A program made the position numbers and the translations under genes. A model generated the notes under the pieces. That model ran no database searches, had not been told where the DNA came from, and saw nothing but the letters and a program-made list of their open reading frames with translations. Of a DNA stretch of 6,946 nt, positions 1-6,740 are shown one piece after another. Within the stretch, counting starts at the first letter, position 1, and each line of letters begins with the position of its first letter. Origin of the DNA: Verrucomicrobiota bacterium (lineage in GTDB: Bacteria; Verrucomicrobiota; Verrucomicrobiia; Chthoniobacterales; UBA10450); NCBI GenBank assembly GCA_003218525.1, contig QHNU01000202.1, forward strand, positions 1-6,946. The letters run 5' to 3'.

Positions 1-2
1 AT

Positions 3-1013
3 AGCAAGAGAAACGAGATGTTGGCACGAAGCCGCTACTATCTCAAAGCGATGAACTGTCCGCATCATCATAAGTTGTTCGCGGCGGTGCCGCGGAGTTA
101 TCGCGATCTTCCGTTGCGGCTGGCGGAATACGGGACGGATTATCGCTACGAGAAGAGCGGCGAGTTGTTCGGACTCATGCGGGTGCGCTCGCTGCAGATG
201 AACGACGCCCACATCTATTGCACGCCGGAGCAGTTCGAAGGGGAGTTCAATGCCGTGAACGAAATGTATCTGAACTATTTCAAGCTGTTTGGAATCGAGA
301 AATATCTAATGCGTTTTTCGACGCACGACCCATCGCGGTTAGGGCAAAAGTTTGTCGATGAACCGGAACTGTGGAAACAAACCGAAGCGATGACGCGCAA
401 TGTGCTCAAGAATTCAGGGATCAACTTTGTCGAAGTGCCTAACGAAGCGGCGTTTTACGGACCAAAGATCGACGTGCAAGTCTGGAGCGTGATCGGTCGT
501 GAGTTCACGCTCGCGACCAATCAGGTTGATTTCGCCGTGCCGCGCCGGATGAATCTCGTTTACAAAGATCGCGACAACACCGAGAAGACGCCGCTCTGCA
601 TTCATCGCGCTCCGCTCGGCACACATGAGCGGTTCATCGGCTTCCTGATCGAGCATTACGCCGGCAATTTCCCGCTCTGGCTCGCGCCGGAACAGGTTCG
701 CATTCTTCCGATCGGCGATGAACCGGAACTGCTGCGTTATTCTAGAGCGGTCCACGCCGACCTTCGAGCTAACCAGGTTCGCGCCGTGATTGATGAATCA
801 ACCGATAAGATTAACGGGAAAATCCAGCGGGCCGAGCAGATGAAGGTGCATACCATGCTTGTCGTCGGGAAACGCGACATGGACGCGAACGCTGTAAGCG
901 TCCGCGTTCATGGCCAAGGCAATATTGGGGCGAAGCCGAGTGCCGAGGTTATCAGGGGCATCTTATCGGCGATTAAGCAGCGGACCGAGCCGGACTGGCG
1001 AATAGCGGCGTAG
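3..1013 (+). CDS. thrS: Threonyl-tRNA synthetase, C-terminal part (5' end outside window)
   Basis: Class II aminoacyl-tRNA synthetase that charges tRNA-Thr with threonine in the cytoplasm. The reading frame is open to the left edge, and an ATG at 18 is internal, not the start; the TGS, editing and motif 1 regions are missing. Numbering from that ATG, the three zinc ligands that bind substrate threonine are all present: Cys14 (MNCP), His65 (NDAHIYC) and His196 (IHRAPLG). Cys to first His is 51 residues, as between Cys334 and His385 of the E. coli enzyme. Motif 2 Arg43 and motif 3 Arg205 (THERFIG) are intact. The anticodon-binding domain follows from about residue 222 to the end (LAPEQVRILPI, then MLVVGKRDM). 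The MNCPHHHK / LQMNDAHIYC type resembles cyanobacterial and PVC ThrRS rather than the E. coli form. The stretch just before MNCP looks four or five residues shorter than usual. The TAG stop is 15 bp before the recQ ATG, so the two are probably co-transcribed. Confidence 0.96.
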   Translation, partial: SKRNEMLARSRYYLKAMNCPHHHKLFAAVPRSYRDLPLRLAEYGTDYRYEKSGELFGLMRVRSLQMNDAHIYCTPEQFEGEFNAVNEMYLNYFKLFGIEKYLMRFSTHDPSRLGQKFVDEPELWKQTEAMTRNVLKNSGINFVEVPNEAAFYGPKIDVQVWSVIGREFTLATNQVDFAVPRRMNLVYKDRDNTEKTPLCIHRAPLGTHERFIGFLIEHYAGNFPLWLAPEQVRILPIGDEPELLRYSRAVHADLRANQVRAVIDESTDKINGKIQRAEQMKVHTMLVVGKRDMDANAVSVRVHGQGNIGAKPSAEVIRGILSAIKQRTEPDWRIAA

Positions 1014-1028
1014 CTGGCGCACTGTTTG

Positions 1029-2843
1029 ATGATTCTACACGAGGCGCTGAAAAAGTATTTCGGCTACGAAACTTTTCGGCCGCTGCAGGAGCAGATAATT
1101 GCGGACGCTCTGGTCGGTCGTGATGTCTTCGCGCTACTTCCGACTGGAGGCGGGAAGTCGCTCTGTTTTCAGTTGCCGGCCCTGCTGCACAAAGGACTGA
1201 CGATTGTGGTGTCGCCCTTGATCGCGCTGATGAAAGATCAGGTAGACGCGCTGGGGACGAGCGGAATTCCAGCAACGTTCTTAAACTCGACGCTTGACGG
1301 CGACGAGGCGCGGCTCCGATGGCGCCGGCTGCATCGCGGTGAGTACAAGCTGCTTTATGTCGCGCCGGAGCGCCTCATGCTCGATGGATTCCTCGAGCGA
1401 GCGTTGAACTGGGATATTGCGCAATTCGCCATCGATGAGGCCCATTGCATCAGCGAATGGGGACACGATTTCCGGCCGGAATATCGGGAGCTCGCGAAAT
1501 TGCGGAGAGATCTTCCCGAAGTTCCAATCATGGCGCTCACTGCCACGGCTACCGAACGAGTCCGCGACGACATCGTCAAACATCTCGGATTGCGAGATCC
1601 GCGTTGCTACGTCGCAAGTTTTAATCGACCGAACCTCACCTATCGAGTCGAAACGAAATCATCGGCATTCGCGCAACTCCTCACCTTCATTCGCGCACGG
1701 CCGAACGAGAGTGGGATCATCTATTGCGCGAGCCGGAAAACGGCCGACACCCTCGCGACGAAACTGACAAGCGAGGGTATTAGGGCGAAAGCTTATCATG
1801 CAGGACTTGATTCGAAAGAACGCGCAAAGAACCAGGAAGCTTTTTTACGAGACGCTGCGCGCGTGATCACCGCGACCATCGCGTTCGGAATGGGCATCAA
1901 CAAACCAAATGTGCGTTTTGTCGTCCATTACGATCTGCCAAAGAATATCGAGGGGTACTACCAGGAAACGGGCCGAGCCGGGCGGGATGGATTGCCGAGC
2001 GAATGTCTGCTCTTGTTCAGCGCCGGCGATGTGGCAAAGCAAATTCGTTTTATCGAAGAAAAGCCGGAACGCGAGCAGCGGATCGCGCGAACCCAACTGC
2101 GTGACATGATCGGATATGCGGAAATGCGTGAATGCCGACGTGCCGCTCTGCTGAAATATTTTGGTGAGAATTGGCCGGATGGCTCATGCGATGGTTGCGA
2201 TAACTGCGTCGAACCGCGCGAGACTTTTGATGGCACGGTGCCGGCACAGAAGTTTCTTTCCTGCGTGCATCGCGTGCGGCAGAAAAGCGGCTTCAATTTT
2301 GGAATAAATCATATCGTCGAAGTGCTCATTGGTGCGGAGACCGACGCTATTCGTCAGCGCGGACACGATCAGGTTTCTACCTATGGGATTGGCTGCGACA
2401 TGAACCGCAAGACCTGGCAGGCCATCGGTCGCGAACTCACGCGGCTTGGTTTGATTGCGGTCGCGCCAGGAAAATTTGCAACGATTGAGCTGACACCAGC
2501 CGGGCGCGAAGTGCTCAAATGCCGCACCTCTATAACCCTGACCAAGCCGGCTGACACATTCGACAAGAATAAGCGCAAACTGGCCGGCGAAATTGAATGT
2601 GACGAAGTTCTATTCGGACGATTGCGTGGATTGCGCCGAAAGCTCGCCGATGAACGCGATGTGCCTGCTTACATCATTTTTTCAGATGCATCGCTGCGAG
2701 AGATGGCACGCGCACAGCCGAAGCGGCTTGCTGAGTTTGCCAACATCCCCGGGGTCGGTCAGCAGAAACTGAAGAGTTTCGGCGAGATATTTCTATCCGA
2801 AATCGCCGATCACGTTCGCTTGTCGGAAGCTTCACTCCCTTAA
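1029..2843 (+). CDS. recQ: ATP-dependent DNA helicase RecQ, complete
   Basis: 3'-to-5' superfamily 2 DNA helicase acting in recombination repair and restart of stalled forks. Numbering from the TTG at 1026: motif 0 is FGYETFRPLQEQII (12-25), Walker A is LPTGGGKS (38-45), motif Ia is SPLIALMKDQ (63-72), motif II plus the aromatic-rich loop is DEAHCISEWGHDFRPEY (137-153), motif III is ALTATAT (170-176), motif IV starts at IIYCAS (231-236), motif V is FGMGINKPNVRF (287-298), and the motif VI arginine finger is QETGRAGRDG (313-322). The RecQ zinc site has Cys370, 388, 391 and 394. A winged-helix RQC domain follows (about 405-500; RGHDQVSTYGIG), then one C-terminal HRDC domain (about 525-598). The length of 604 residues matches E. 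coli RecQ (about 609), so the protein is complete with all catalytic residues. I prefer ATG 1029 over the adjacent TTG 1026 because it is the stronger codon; neither has a clear Shine-Dalgarno sequence. It lies 15 bp after thrS and may be expressed from the thrS transcript. Confidence 0.97.
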   Translation: MILHEALKKYFGYETFRPLQEQIIADALVGRDVFALLPTGGGKSLCFQLPALLHKGLTIVVSPLIALMKDQVDALGTSGIPATFLNSTLDGDEARLRWRRLHRGEYKLLYVAPERLMLDGFLERALNWDIAQFAIDEAHCISEWGHDFRPEYRELAKLRRDLPEVPIMALTATATERVRDDIVKHLGLRDPRCYVASFNRPNLTYRVETKSSAFAQLLTFIRARPNESGIIYCASRKTADTLATKLTSEGIRAKAYHAGLDSKERAKNQEAFLRDAARVITATIAFGMGINKPNVRFVVHYDLPKNIEGYYQETGRAGRDGLPSECLLLFSAGDVAKQIRFIEEKPEREQRIARTQLRDMIGYAEMRECRRAALLKYFGENWPDGSCDGCDNCVEPRETFDGTVPAQKFLSCVHRVRQKSGFNFGINHIVEVLIGAETDAIRQRGHDQVSTYGIGCDMNRKTWQAIGRELTRLGLIAVAPGKFATIELTPAGREVLKCRTSITLTKPADTFDKNKRKLAGEIECDEVLFGRLRGLRRKLADERDVPAYIIFSDASLREMARAQPKRLAEFANIPGVGQQKLKSFGEIFLSEIADHVRLSEASLP

Positions 2844-2869
2844 GCATCGGCAGCCCGATCAGAAGCGCT

Positions 2870-2915
2870 TGTCCGCTGAGGACTCCGAAGGCCTTCGCGA
2901 GCAGGCAAGCGGACA
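2870..2915. repeat. Imperfect long hairpin behind recQ
   Basis: The outer arms TGTCCGCT (2870-2877) and AGCGGACA (2908-2915) are a perfect 8 bp inverted repeat. Inside them, CTC (2883-2885) pairs with GAG (2899-2901), and CGAA (2886-2889) pairs with TTCG (2894-2897) across a GGCC loop, with C2898 bulged. The 12 bp CGAAGGCCTTCG core is itself a perfect palindrome. The element begins 27 nt after the recQ stop. It has no T-tract, so on its own it is not a classical terminator. A REP-like interspersed repeat or an mRNA 3'-end stabilising structure is possible; the role is inferred. Confidence 0.5.
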
Positions 2916-2922
2916 CTACAAT

Positions 2923-2945
2923 AAATGCGCTGTCCCAGCGCATTT
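2923..2945 (+). terminator. Perfect 10 bp hairpin, candidate terminator of thrS-recQ
   Basis: AAATGCGCTG (2923-2932), loop TCC, CAGCGCATTT (2936-2945): ten uninterrupted base pairs with a three-base loop. It lies 79 nt after the recQ stop and 7 nt after the preceding hairpin. The only T-run is the TTT closing the right arm, so intrinsic termination would be weak. The A-rich left and T-rich right ends could work in either direction. It may instead be the second half of a REP-type pair. The inverted repeat is directly visible; the terminator role is inferred. Confidence 0.45.
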
Positions 2946-3005
2946 GATCAGACCAAACACATCGGAACATGCCGATCGGATCGTTATCGATGCTAGCCGT
3001 TTCTC

Positions 3006-3033
3006 TTTACATACTGGAGCAGCAAACTAAAAT
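3006..3033 (+). promoter_or_regulatory. Sigma70-like promoter for the TIGR03067 gene
   Basis: TTTACA (3006-3011, five of six matches to the -35 consensus) is followed after 16 nt by TAAAAT (3028-3033, five of six matches to the -10 consensus). Transcription would start near 3040, leaving a leader of roughly 85 nt before GTG 3126. It lies in the gap after the recQ hairpins and points toward the only downstream gene. A purine-rich AGAAAGGA at 3057-3064 looks like a ribosome-binding site but has no ATG, GTG or TTG in the TIGR03067 frame at the right distance. Confidence 0.5.
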
Positions 3034-3125
3034 CCTTTGCCGGTGCTGACCTACAGAGAAAGGATTGGCCAATACGCATCGGTGGTGTTCGGGATTGGCT
3101 GGCCACAGTAACGATTTTAGCCGGT

Positions 3126-3530
3126 GTGAATTCGATCGATCAGCTTATCGACACTGATTACCAGCGCCTGAGCGGCACCTGGGTATTGAGCTCCGGAGTC
3201 GTGGATGGGCAACCCGTGCCGGAGGAGATTAGGAAGAAGACCAGACTGATCACGAGCCGGGATAAGTTCACCTTATCAACGGGAGCGCAGACCGGCACTA
3301 GCGAAGACGGTAGATTTACGATCGATCCCACCAAAAGCCCGAAAACAGTGGACTCAGTTCAGGGCTCTGGGCCGGACAAGGGTAAAACGTTGCTCGGCGT
3401 CTACGAGATCATCGATGACAATCACAAGCGTGCTTGCTGGGCTCCAGCCGGTAAGCCGCGACCAACTGATTTCACATCAACGCCCGGCAGCGGCCATATT
3501 TTGCAAGTGTGGGAACGGGAGACGCCTTGA
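3126..3530 (+). CDS. TIGR03067 domain protein, function unknown
   Basis: A 134-residue protein that spans the TIGR03067 domain, a family found mainly in Planctomycetes and Verrucomicrobia with no established function. Family hallmarks are visible in order: LSGTWV near the start (15-20), DGQPVPEE (27-34), DPTKSPKTVD (67-76), GPDKGKTLLGVYEI (82-95), RPTDF (112-116) and PGSGHILQVWER at the end (120-131). No signal peptide or membrane helix is seen with the GTG start, so a cytoplasmic location is inferred, although many relatives carry secretion signals. The start is uncertain. GTG 3126 has no clear Shine-Dalgarno sequence, and the frame stays open upstream to 2997 (stop TAG at 2994-2996) without an ATG. 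The domain begins about 13 residues after GTG, so the core is complete either way. It is probably transcribed from the promoter at 3006-3033, separately from recQ. Confidence 0.85.
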   Translation: MNSIDQLIDTDYQRLSGTWVLSSGVVDGQPVPEEIRKKTRLITSRDKFTLSTGAQTGTSEDGRFTIDPTKSPKTVDSVQGSGPDKGKTLLGVYEIIDDNHKRACWAPAGKPRPTDFTSTPGSGHILQVWERETP

Positions 3531-3656
3531 TAGGCAAGTCAGGACGTCGATAGCCACAAAGCGCGCTAGTATCAGCGAATACCTGATCCATCTGCGATCC
3601 CGAACGCTTTTGTCTTGCTAAATTAGCGCCATTTCTTCGAAAGAATCAGGCCACTC

Positions 3657-4454
3657 ATGCATTTCCTTCTTAATTTGCCGCCGGCGATATCGTTCTTACT
3701 CGTGGCGGTAATCACGACTGCACTTGCAGCTGTCGGGCTTCATTTCGTGCGGCGCAAATACCCGGCCGAAGTATTGAAAGAGAACCATGAAGTAGCTGCC
3801 ATGATCTTCAACGCCTTCGGGCTGCTGTATGGCGTGGTCGTTGCTTTTGTCGTGTTCGTTACCTGGAGCGGATACGACGACGCAACAAAAAATCTGCAAA
3901 TGGAAGCAAGTGACACAATCGATCTTTTTTACAGCGCCAAGGCATTGCCGGAATCAGTGAGCAAAGTTATTCAACAAGGCTTAATGGATTACGCCGATTC
4001 GGTCTATAACGATGAAGTAAAGCGAATGTCGACCGAAGAGGTTAGTATTTACGCAGGCAATCCGTTGAGAAGGCTATTGGATGTTTTCAACCGCTTGGAT
4101 GAAAAATCGGCGCCAAACAGAGAGTTATACTCCGAGTCGCTGAAGCGGCTAAATAGCCTGGCCGAGCACCGCCGCCTCCGCATTTTTGCCGGAAATAATA
4201 CGATTCCACCAACGGTCTGGCTGGTCTTGTTAGGCGGCGGGCTGATTACTGTCTTATATACGTATTTATTCGGGACAAAAAATATCAGGGCACAGTACCT
4301 CATGATTTCCGCGCTCACCGTTACTATAAGTTGGATTTTGCTACTAATTTATATTTTGGACCATCCTTTCTCTGGAGCGAGCAAAGTGAGCACTAAACCC
4401 TTCGCCGAAGTGATAGAAACCATGCAAAGCCAATCCGGAGCGGAGCAAAGGTGA
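3657..4454 (+). CDS. DUF4239 (bestrophin-like) integral membrane protein
   Basis: A 265-residue protein matching the DUF4239 / bestrophin-like family, which is annotated by fold resemblance to bestrophin anion channels; no substrate or reaction is established. Four membrane helices are apparent, at about 10-29, 48-69, 184-205 and 212-234. Between the two pairs lies a long hydrophilic stretch (70-183) with charged, helix-prone sequence. Family features include the N-F-G...G-V-V-A-F motif in helix 2, a conserved W-S-G-Y-D-D-A followed by EASDTIDLFY (83-92), and HPFSG just after helix 4 (236-240). ATG 3657 is preceded by CAGG at 3647-3650, a weak ribosome-binding site at reasonable spacing. It is 126 bp from the TIGR03067 gene and is followed by a probable terminator, so it may be a single-gene unit. 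The gene is AT-richer than its neighbours: hand counts give 20 GC of 60 at 4321-4380 and 23 of 60 at 3961-4020. That could indicate transfer, or simply the bias of membrane-helix codons. Confidence 0.85.
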   Translation: MHFLLNLPPAISFLLVAVITTALAAVGLHFVRRKYPAEVLKENHEVAAMIFNAFGLLYGVVVAFVVFVTWSGYDDATKNLQMEASDTIDLFYSAKALPESVSKVIQQGLMDYADSVYNDEVKRMSTEEVSIYAGNPLRRLLDVFNRLDEKSAPNRELYSESLKRLNSLAEHRRLRIFAGNNTIPPTVWLVLLGGGLITVLYTYLFGTKNIRAQYLMISALTVTISWILLLIYILDHPFSGASKVSTKPFAEVIETMQSQSGAEQR

Positions 4455-4480
4455 TCTGTTACAAGACAGACCATGGATTG

Positions 4481-4505
4481 AAAACCCCGGCGGTTTTTCG
4501 TTTTT
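4481..4505 (+). terminator. Probable intrinsic terminator after the DUF4239 gene
   Basis: AAAACC (4481-4486) pairs with GGTTTT (4492-4497) around the loop CCGGC. The right arm runs into a T-rich tail (T at 4494-4498, then CG, then TTTTT at 4501-4505). It starts 27 nt after the DUF4239 stop. The stem is short and only two pairs are GC, so strength is uncertain. The A-rich left arm would also allow termination from the opposite strand. Confidence 0.5.
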
Positions 4506-4556
4506 GCGATGGCTTTCGAGACATAAGACTGGCTTGTTGTTTCCGAATTAATTAGG

Positions 4557-4717
4557 ATGGTTGACGGCTCTACCGTGATTAATCCGCCGCCGGAGATGCC
4601 AGATTATCTGCATGGCTCAGGGGCGTTGAAATATTCCACTACGGCGAGCACTACGTCGTCTTGACCCTTCCGGCGATTCCACACTATCCTCCGCTCGCGT
4701 CGATCGGCGAACATTAA
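4557..4717 (+). pseudogene. Small broken ORF (about 52 codons) in front of the OPT gene
   Basis: Not a recognised family. From ATG 4557 the frame reads MVDGSTVINPPPEMPDYLHG and continues as SGALKY before diverging into a Ser/Thr-rich tail with a stop at 4662-4664. From 4634 a different frame reads FHYGEHYVVLTLP then AIPHYPPLASIGEH and stops at TAA 4715-4717. That second stretch has strongly coding-like third positions (20 of 27 codons end in G or C). Inserting one base near 4632-4636 would join the two parts into one protein of about 53 residues ending 6 bp before the OPT start. AGG directly abuts ATG 4557, so the start is unsure. Frameshift by sequencing error, decay, or two unrelated chance ORFs are all possible. 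The NPPPEMPD motif resembles NPPNEMPD at the N-terminus of the second OPT gene. The surrounding 4455-4723 gap otherwise holds only the terminator at 4481-4505. Confidence 0.35.
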
Positions 4718-4723
4718 GCGAAT

Positions 4724-6703
4724 ATGCGCAAGGAACTTACCGGTCGCGGGATAATAATAGGAATCATCATTACGTTGGTGTTCACGGCGGCCAACGTTTA
4801 CTTCGGCCTCAAGGCCGGGCTCACTTTTTCGACATCGATTCCGGCGGCGGTGATTTCGATGGCGATGCTGCGCGGCTTCCGCGATGCGACTGTGCAGGAG
4901 AACAACATCGTGCAGACGGTTGCCTCTGCTGCGGGCACGCTTTCGTCGATCATCTTTGTGTTACCAGGTCTGATCATGATCGGCTGGTGGACCGAGTTTC
5001 CCTTCTGGATCTCGTTCCTGATCTGCGCGTTGGGCGGCATCCTGGGCGTGATGTACTCGATCCCGCTGCGTCGCGCGTTGGTGACGAGTTCAGACCTGCC
5101 GTATCCGGAAGGCGTCGCGTGCGCGGAAGTTTTGAAGGTCGGCAGTAGCGGCGACAGCGCGCACGCTTCTGATATCGAACACGGCCGCGCCGGTCTGCTG
5201 GCGGTGTTGTGGGGATCAATTGTTGCCGCGGTGTTCGCGGTCATCGTTGCAACGCAAGTATTCGCCGCTGATGTGGCGCAGACTTTTCGCATCGGCAGGC
5301 GGGGCGCGGTGAGCGGTTATGATTTCTCGCTTTCGTTCGCGTTGCTTGCGATCGGTCACTTGGTCGGTTTGTCGGTTGGAATCGCAATGCTTATTGGCGC
5401 ATTCATCGGCTGGGGATGGGGCGTACCACATTACTCCGGGCTGGTAGGCGATCTCACGACGGCTGCCGCTCAACTCGCGCAAAGCACCTGGAGCAAAAAA
5501 GTACGCTTCCTTGGCGCAGGTGCAATTGGCGTCTCAGCGATCTGGACATTGCTGAAGCTGGTAAAGCCAGTCGCGCAGGGCCTCGTTGGCGCGCTGGCCG
5601 CTTCGCGCGCACGCAAGGCCGGCAAAGCGGATACGCTGCCAATCACCGAGCGCGATATTCCAATCGGCATCGTCGGTCTGGTCACGTTAGTTTGCATGCT
5701 GCCGATCGGGTGGGTGCTCGGCTACTTCGCAAACACGAGTGGACTCGGTGCTCACCTGACAACGCTCGTCATTGGCGGAGTGGCCTATGTCGTTCTGATG
5801 AGCTTCTTCGTCTCCGCAGTGTGCGGCTACATGGCGGGCCTGATCGGTTCGTCTAACAGCCCGCTCTCAGGCATCGGCATTCTCGTCGTTATTGGCGCAG
5901 CTTTGCTCCTCGTCATTGGCGTGAAGCCGTACGTTTCACCGGATGCGAGCAAGGCATTGATGGCGTTCGCGCTTTTTACTACTGCGGTGATCTTCAACGT
6001 CGCCGCAATCGCGAACAATAACCTGCAAGACCTGAAGACGGGCCAGCTCGTGGATGCGACACCGTGGAAACAGCAGGTCGCACTCATTATCGGCGTGATC
6101 GCGGGCGCGTTCGTGATTCCGCCAGTACTCGATCTTGTGAATCACGCTTACGGTTTCGTCGGCGCGCCGGGCGCCGAATTGCGTCCCCATCCGCTGCCTG
6201 CACCTCAAGCGGGACTGATCTCCTCATTGGCGCAGGGCGTCATCGCCGCTAACATCGACTGGAGCCTGATCCGCATCGGCGCATTGATCGGAGCTGCCAT
6301 CATCGTGTTGGACGAAATCCTCGCCCGCACGACAAAACACATGCGCGTGCCCCCGCTCGCCGTCGGCCTCGGGATTTATCTGCCGACGGCAAGCACACTG
6401 ATGATCGTCGTAGGCGCAATCGTGGGTTGGATTTTCGAACGTCGCGCAGACCGCACTCCGAAACCAGAAGCAACGAAACAACTGGGCGTGCTACTCGCCT
6501 CGGGATTAATTGTCGGCGAAAGCATTATCGGCGTAGTGATCTCGGCGATCGTCGTTTTCTCCGGGAAAGGGGCGCCGCTCTCGTTGGTCGGGCTCAGCTA
6601 TGAAACCGTTGGGATCTTCATCGGGGGCATCGCCTTCGCCGCCACAGCGTTCCTGCTTTATCGCTGGATCCTGCGAATGGGAGCGCGGGCGCCAGCCGCG
6701 TGA
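4724..6703 (+). CDS. OPT family oligopeptide transporter, complete
   Basis: A polytopic inner-membrane protein of 659 residues belonging to the oligopeptide transporter (OPT) superfamily, bacterial TIGR00733-type branch. Family members import peptides or metal chelates, generally with protons; the substrate here is unknown. The first helix has the family pattern VFTAANVYFGLKAGLT (19-34), followed by SIPAAVIS (38-45) and QENNIVQTVASAAGTLSS (58-75). Further conserved blocks are SDLPYPEGVACAE (123-135), GLIGSSNSPLSGI (372-384), NNLQDLKTGQLVDATPWKQQ (432-451), VPPLAVGLGIYLP (542-554) and GLIVGESIIGV (594-604). About 14 to 16 hydrophobic segments span the length, which is normal for the branch, and no break was seen. 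ATG 4724 lies four residues before the family's usual E-L-T-x-R-G opening and is a good start, with no strong Shine-Dalgarno sequence. A same-frame stop at 4715-4717 blocks any N-terminal extension. A paralogous OPT gene starts 37 bp downstream, suggesting a tandem transporter operon. Confidence 0.95.
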   Translation: MRKELTGRGIIIGIIITLVFTAANVYFGLKAGLTFSTSIPAAVISMAMLRGFRDATVQENNIVQTVASAAGTLSSIIFVLPGLIMIGWWTEFPFWISFLICALGGILGVMYSIPLRRALVTSSDLPYPEGVACAEVLKVGSSGDSAHASDIEHGRAGLLAVLWGSIVAAVFAVIVATQVFAADVAQTFRIGRRGAVSGYDFSLSFALLAIGHLVGLSVGIAMLIGAFIGWGWGVPHYSGLVGDLTTAAAQLAQSTWSKKVRFLGAGAIGVSAIWTLLKLVKPVAQGLVGALAASRARKAGKADTLPITERDIPIGIVGLVTLVCMLPIGWVLGYFANTSGLGAHLTTLVIGGVAYVVLMSFFVSAVCGYMAGLIGSSNSPLSGIGILVVIGAALLLVIGVKPYVSPDASKALMAFALFTTAVIFNVAAIANNNLQDLKTGQLVDATPWKQQVALIIGVIAGAFVIPPVLDLVNHAYGFVGAPGAELRPHPLPAPQAGLISSLAQGVIAANIDWSLIRIGALIGAAIIVLDEILARTTKHMRVPPLAVGLGIYLPTASTLMIVVGAIVGWIFERRADRTPKPEATKQLGVLLASGLIVGESIIGVVISAIVVFSGKGAPLSLVGLSYETVGIFIGGIAFAATAFLLYRWILRMGARAPAA

Positions 6704-6740
6704 TTCGTTAGGCCACTGCTCGGGCGGGCTCACAAACCTA

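Noticed and set aside
356..731. 16 bp direct repeat CGATGAACCGGAACTG at 356-371 and 716-731
   Set aside because: Both copies are in frame within thrS and encode the same short peptide DEPEL in unrelated domains; this looks like a chance coding coincidence, not a repeat element.
1417..1767. Plus-strand 116-codon ORF in another frame of recQ
   Set aside because: It overlaps the conserved helicase core (motifs II to IV) and its Ser/Arg-rich translation resembles no known family.
2674..2970. Minus-strand ORF of 98 codons with a hydrophobic N-terminus, covering the recQ 3' end and the gap behind it
   Set aside because: More than half is antisense to the RecQ HRDC domain and reads as Arg/Ser-rich noise; the hydrophobic part coincides with the double hairpin region. 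No family match is recognised.
3632..3646. Short inverted repeat TTCTT-CGA-AAGAA just before the DUF4239 gene
   Set aside because: Five-base arms around three bases are expected by chance; there is no T-tract or conserved operator pattern, so no regulatory site is called.
4455..4470. TCTGT / ACAGA inverted repeat right after the DUF4239 stop
   Set aside because: Only a 5 bp stem with a 6 nt loop and no T-tail; the A-rich/T-rich hairpin at 4481-4505 is the better terminator candidate.
4798..5292. Minus-strand ORF of 164 codons inside the first OPT gene
   Set aside because: It lies wholly antisense to clearly conserved OPT sequence. Its low-complexity Ala/Thr/Arg composition is typical of a shadow of a GC-rich membrane protein gene.
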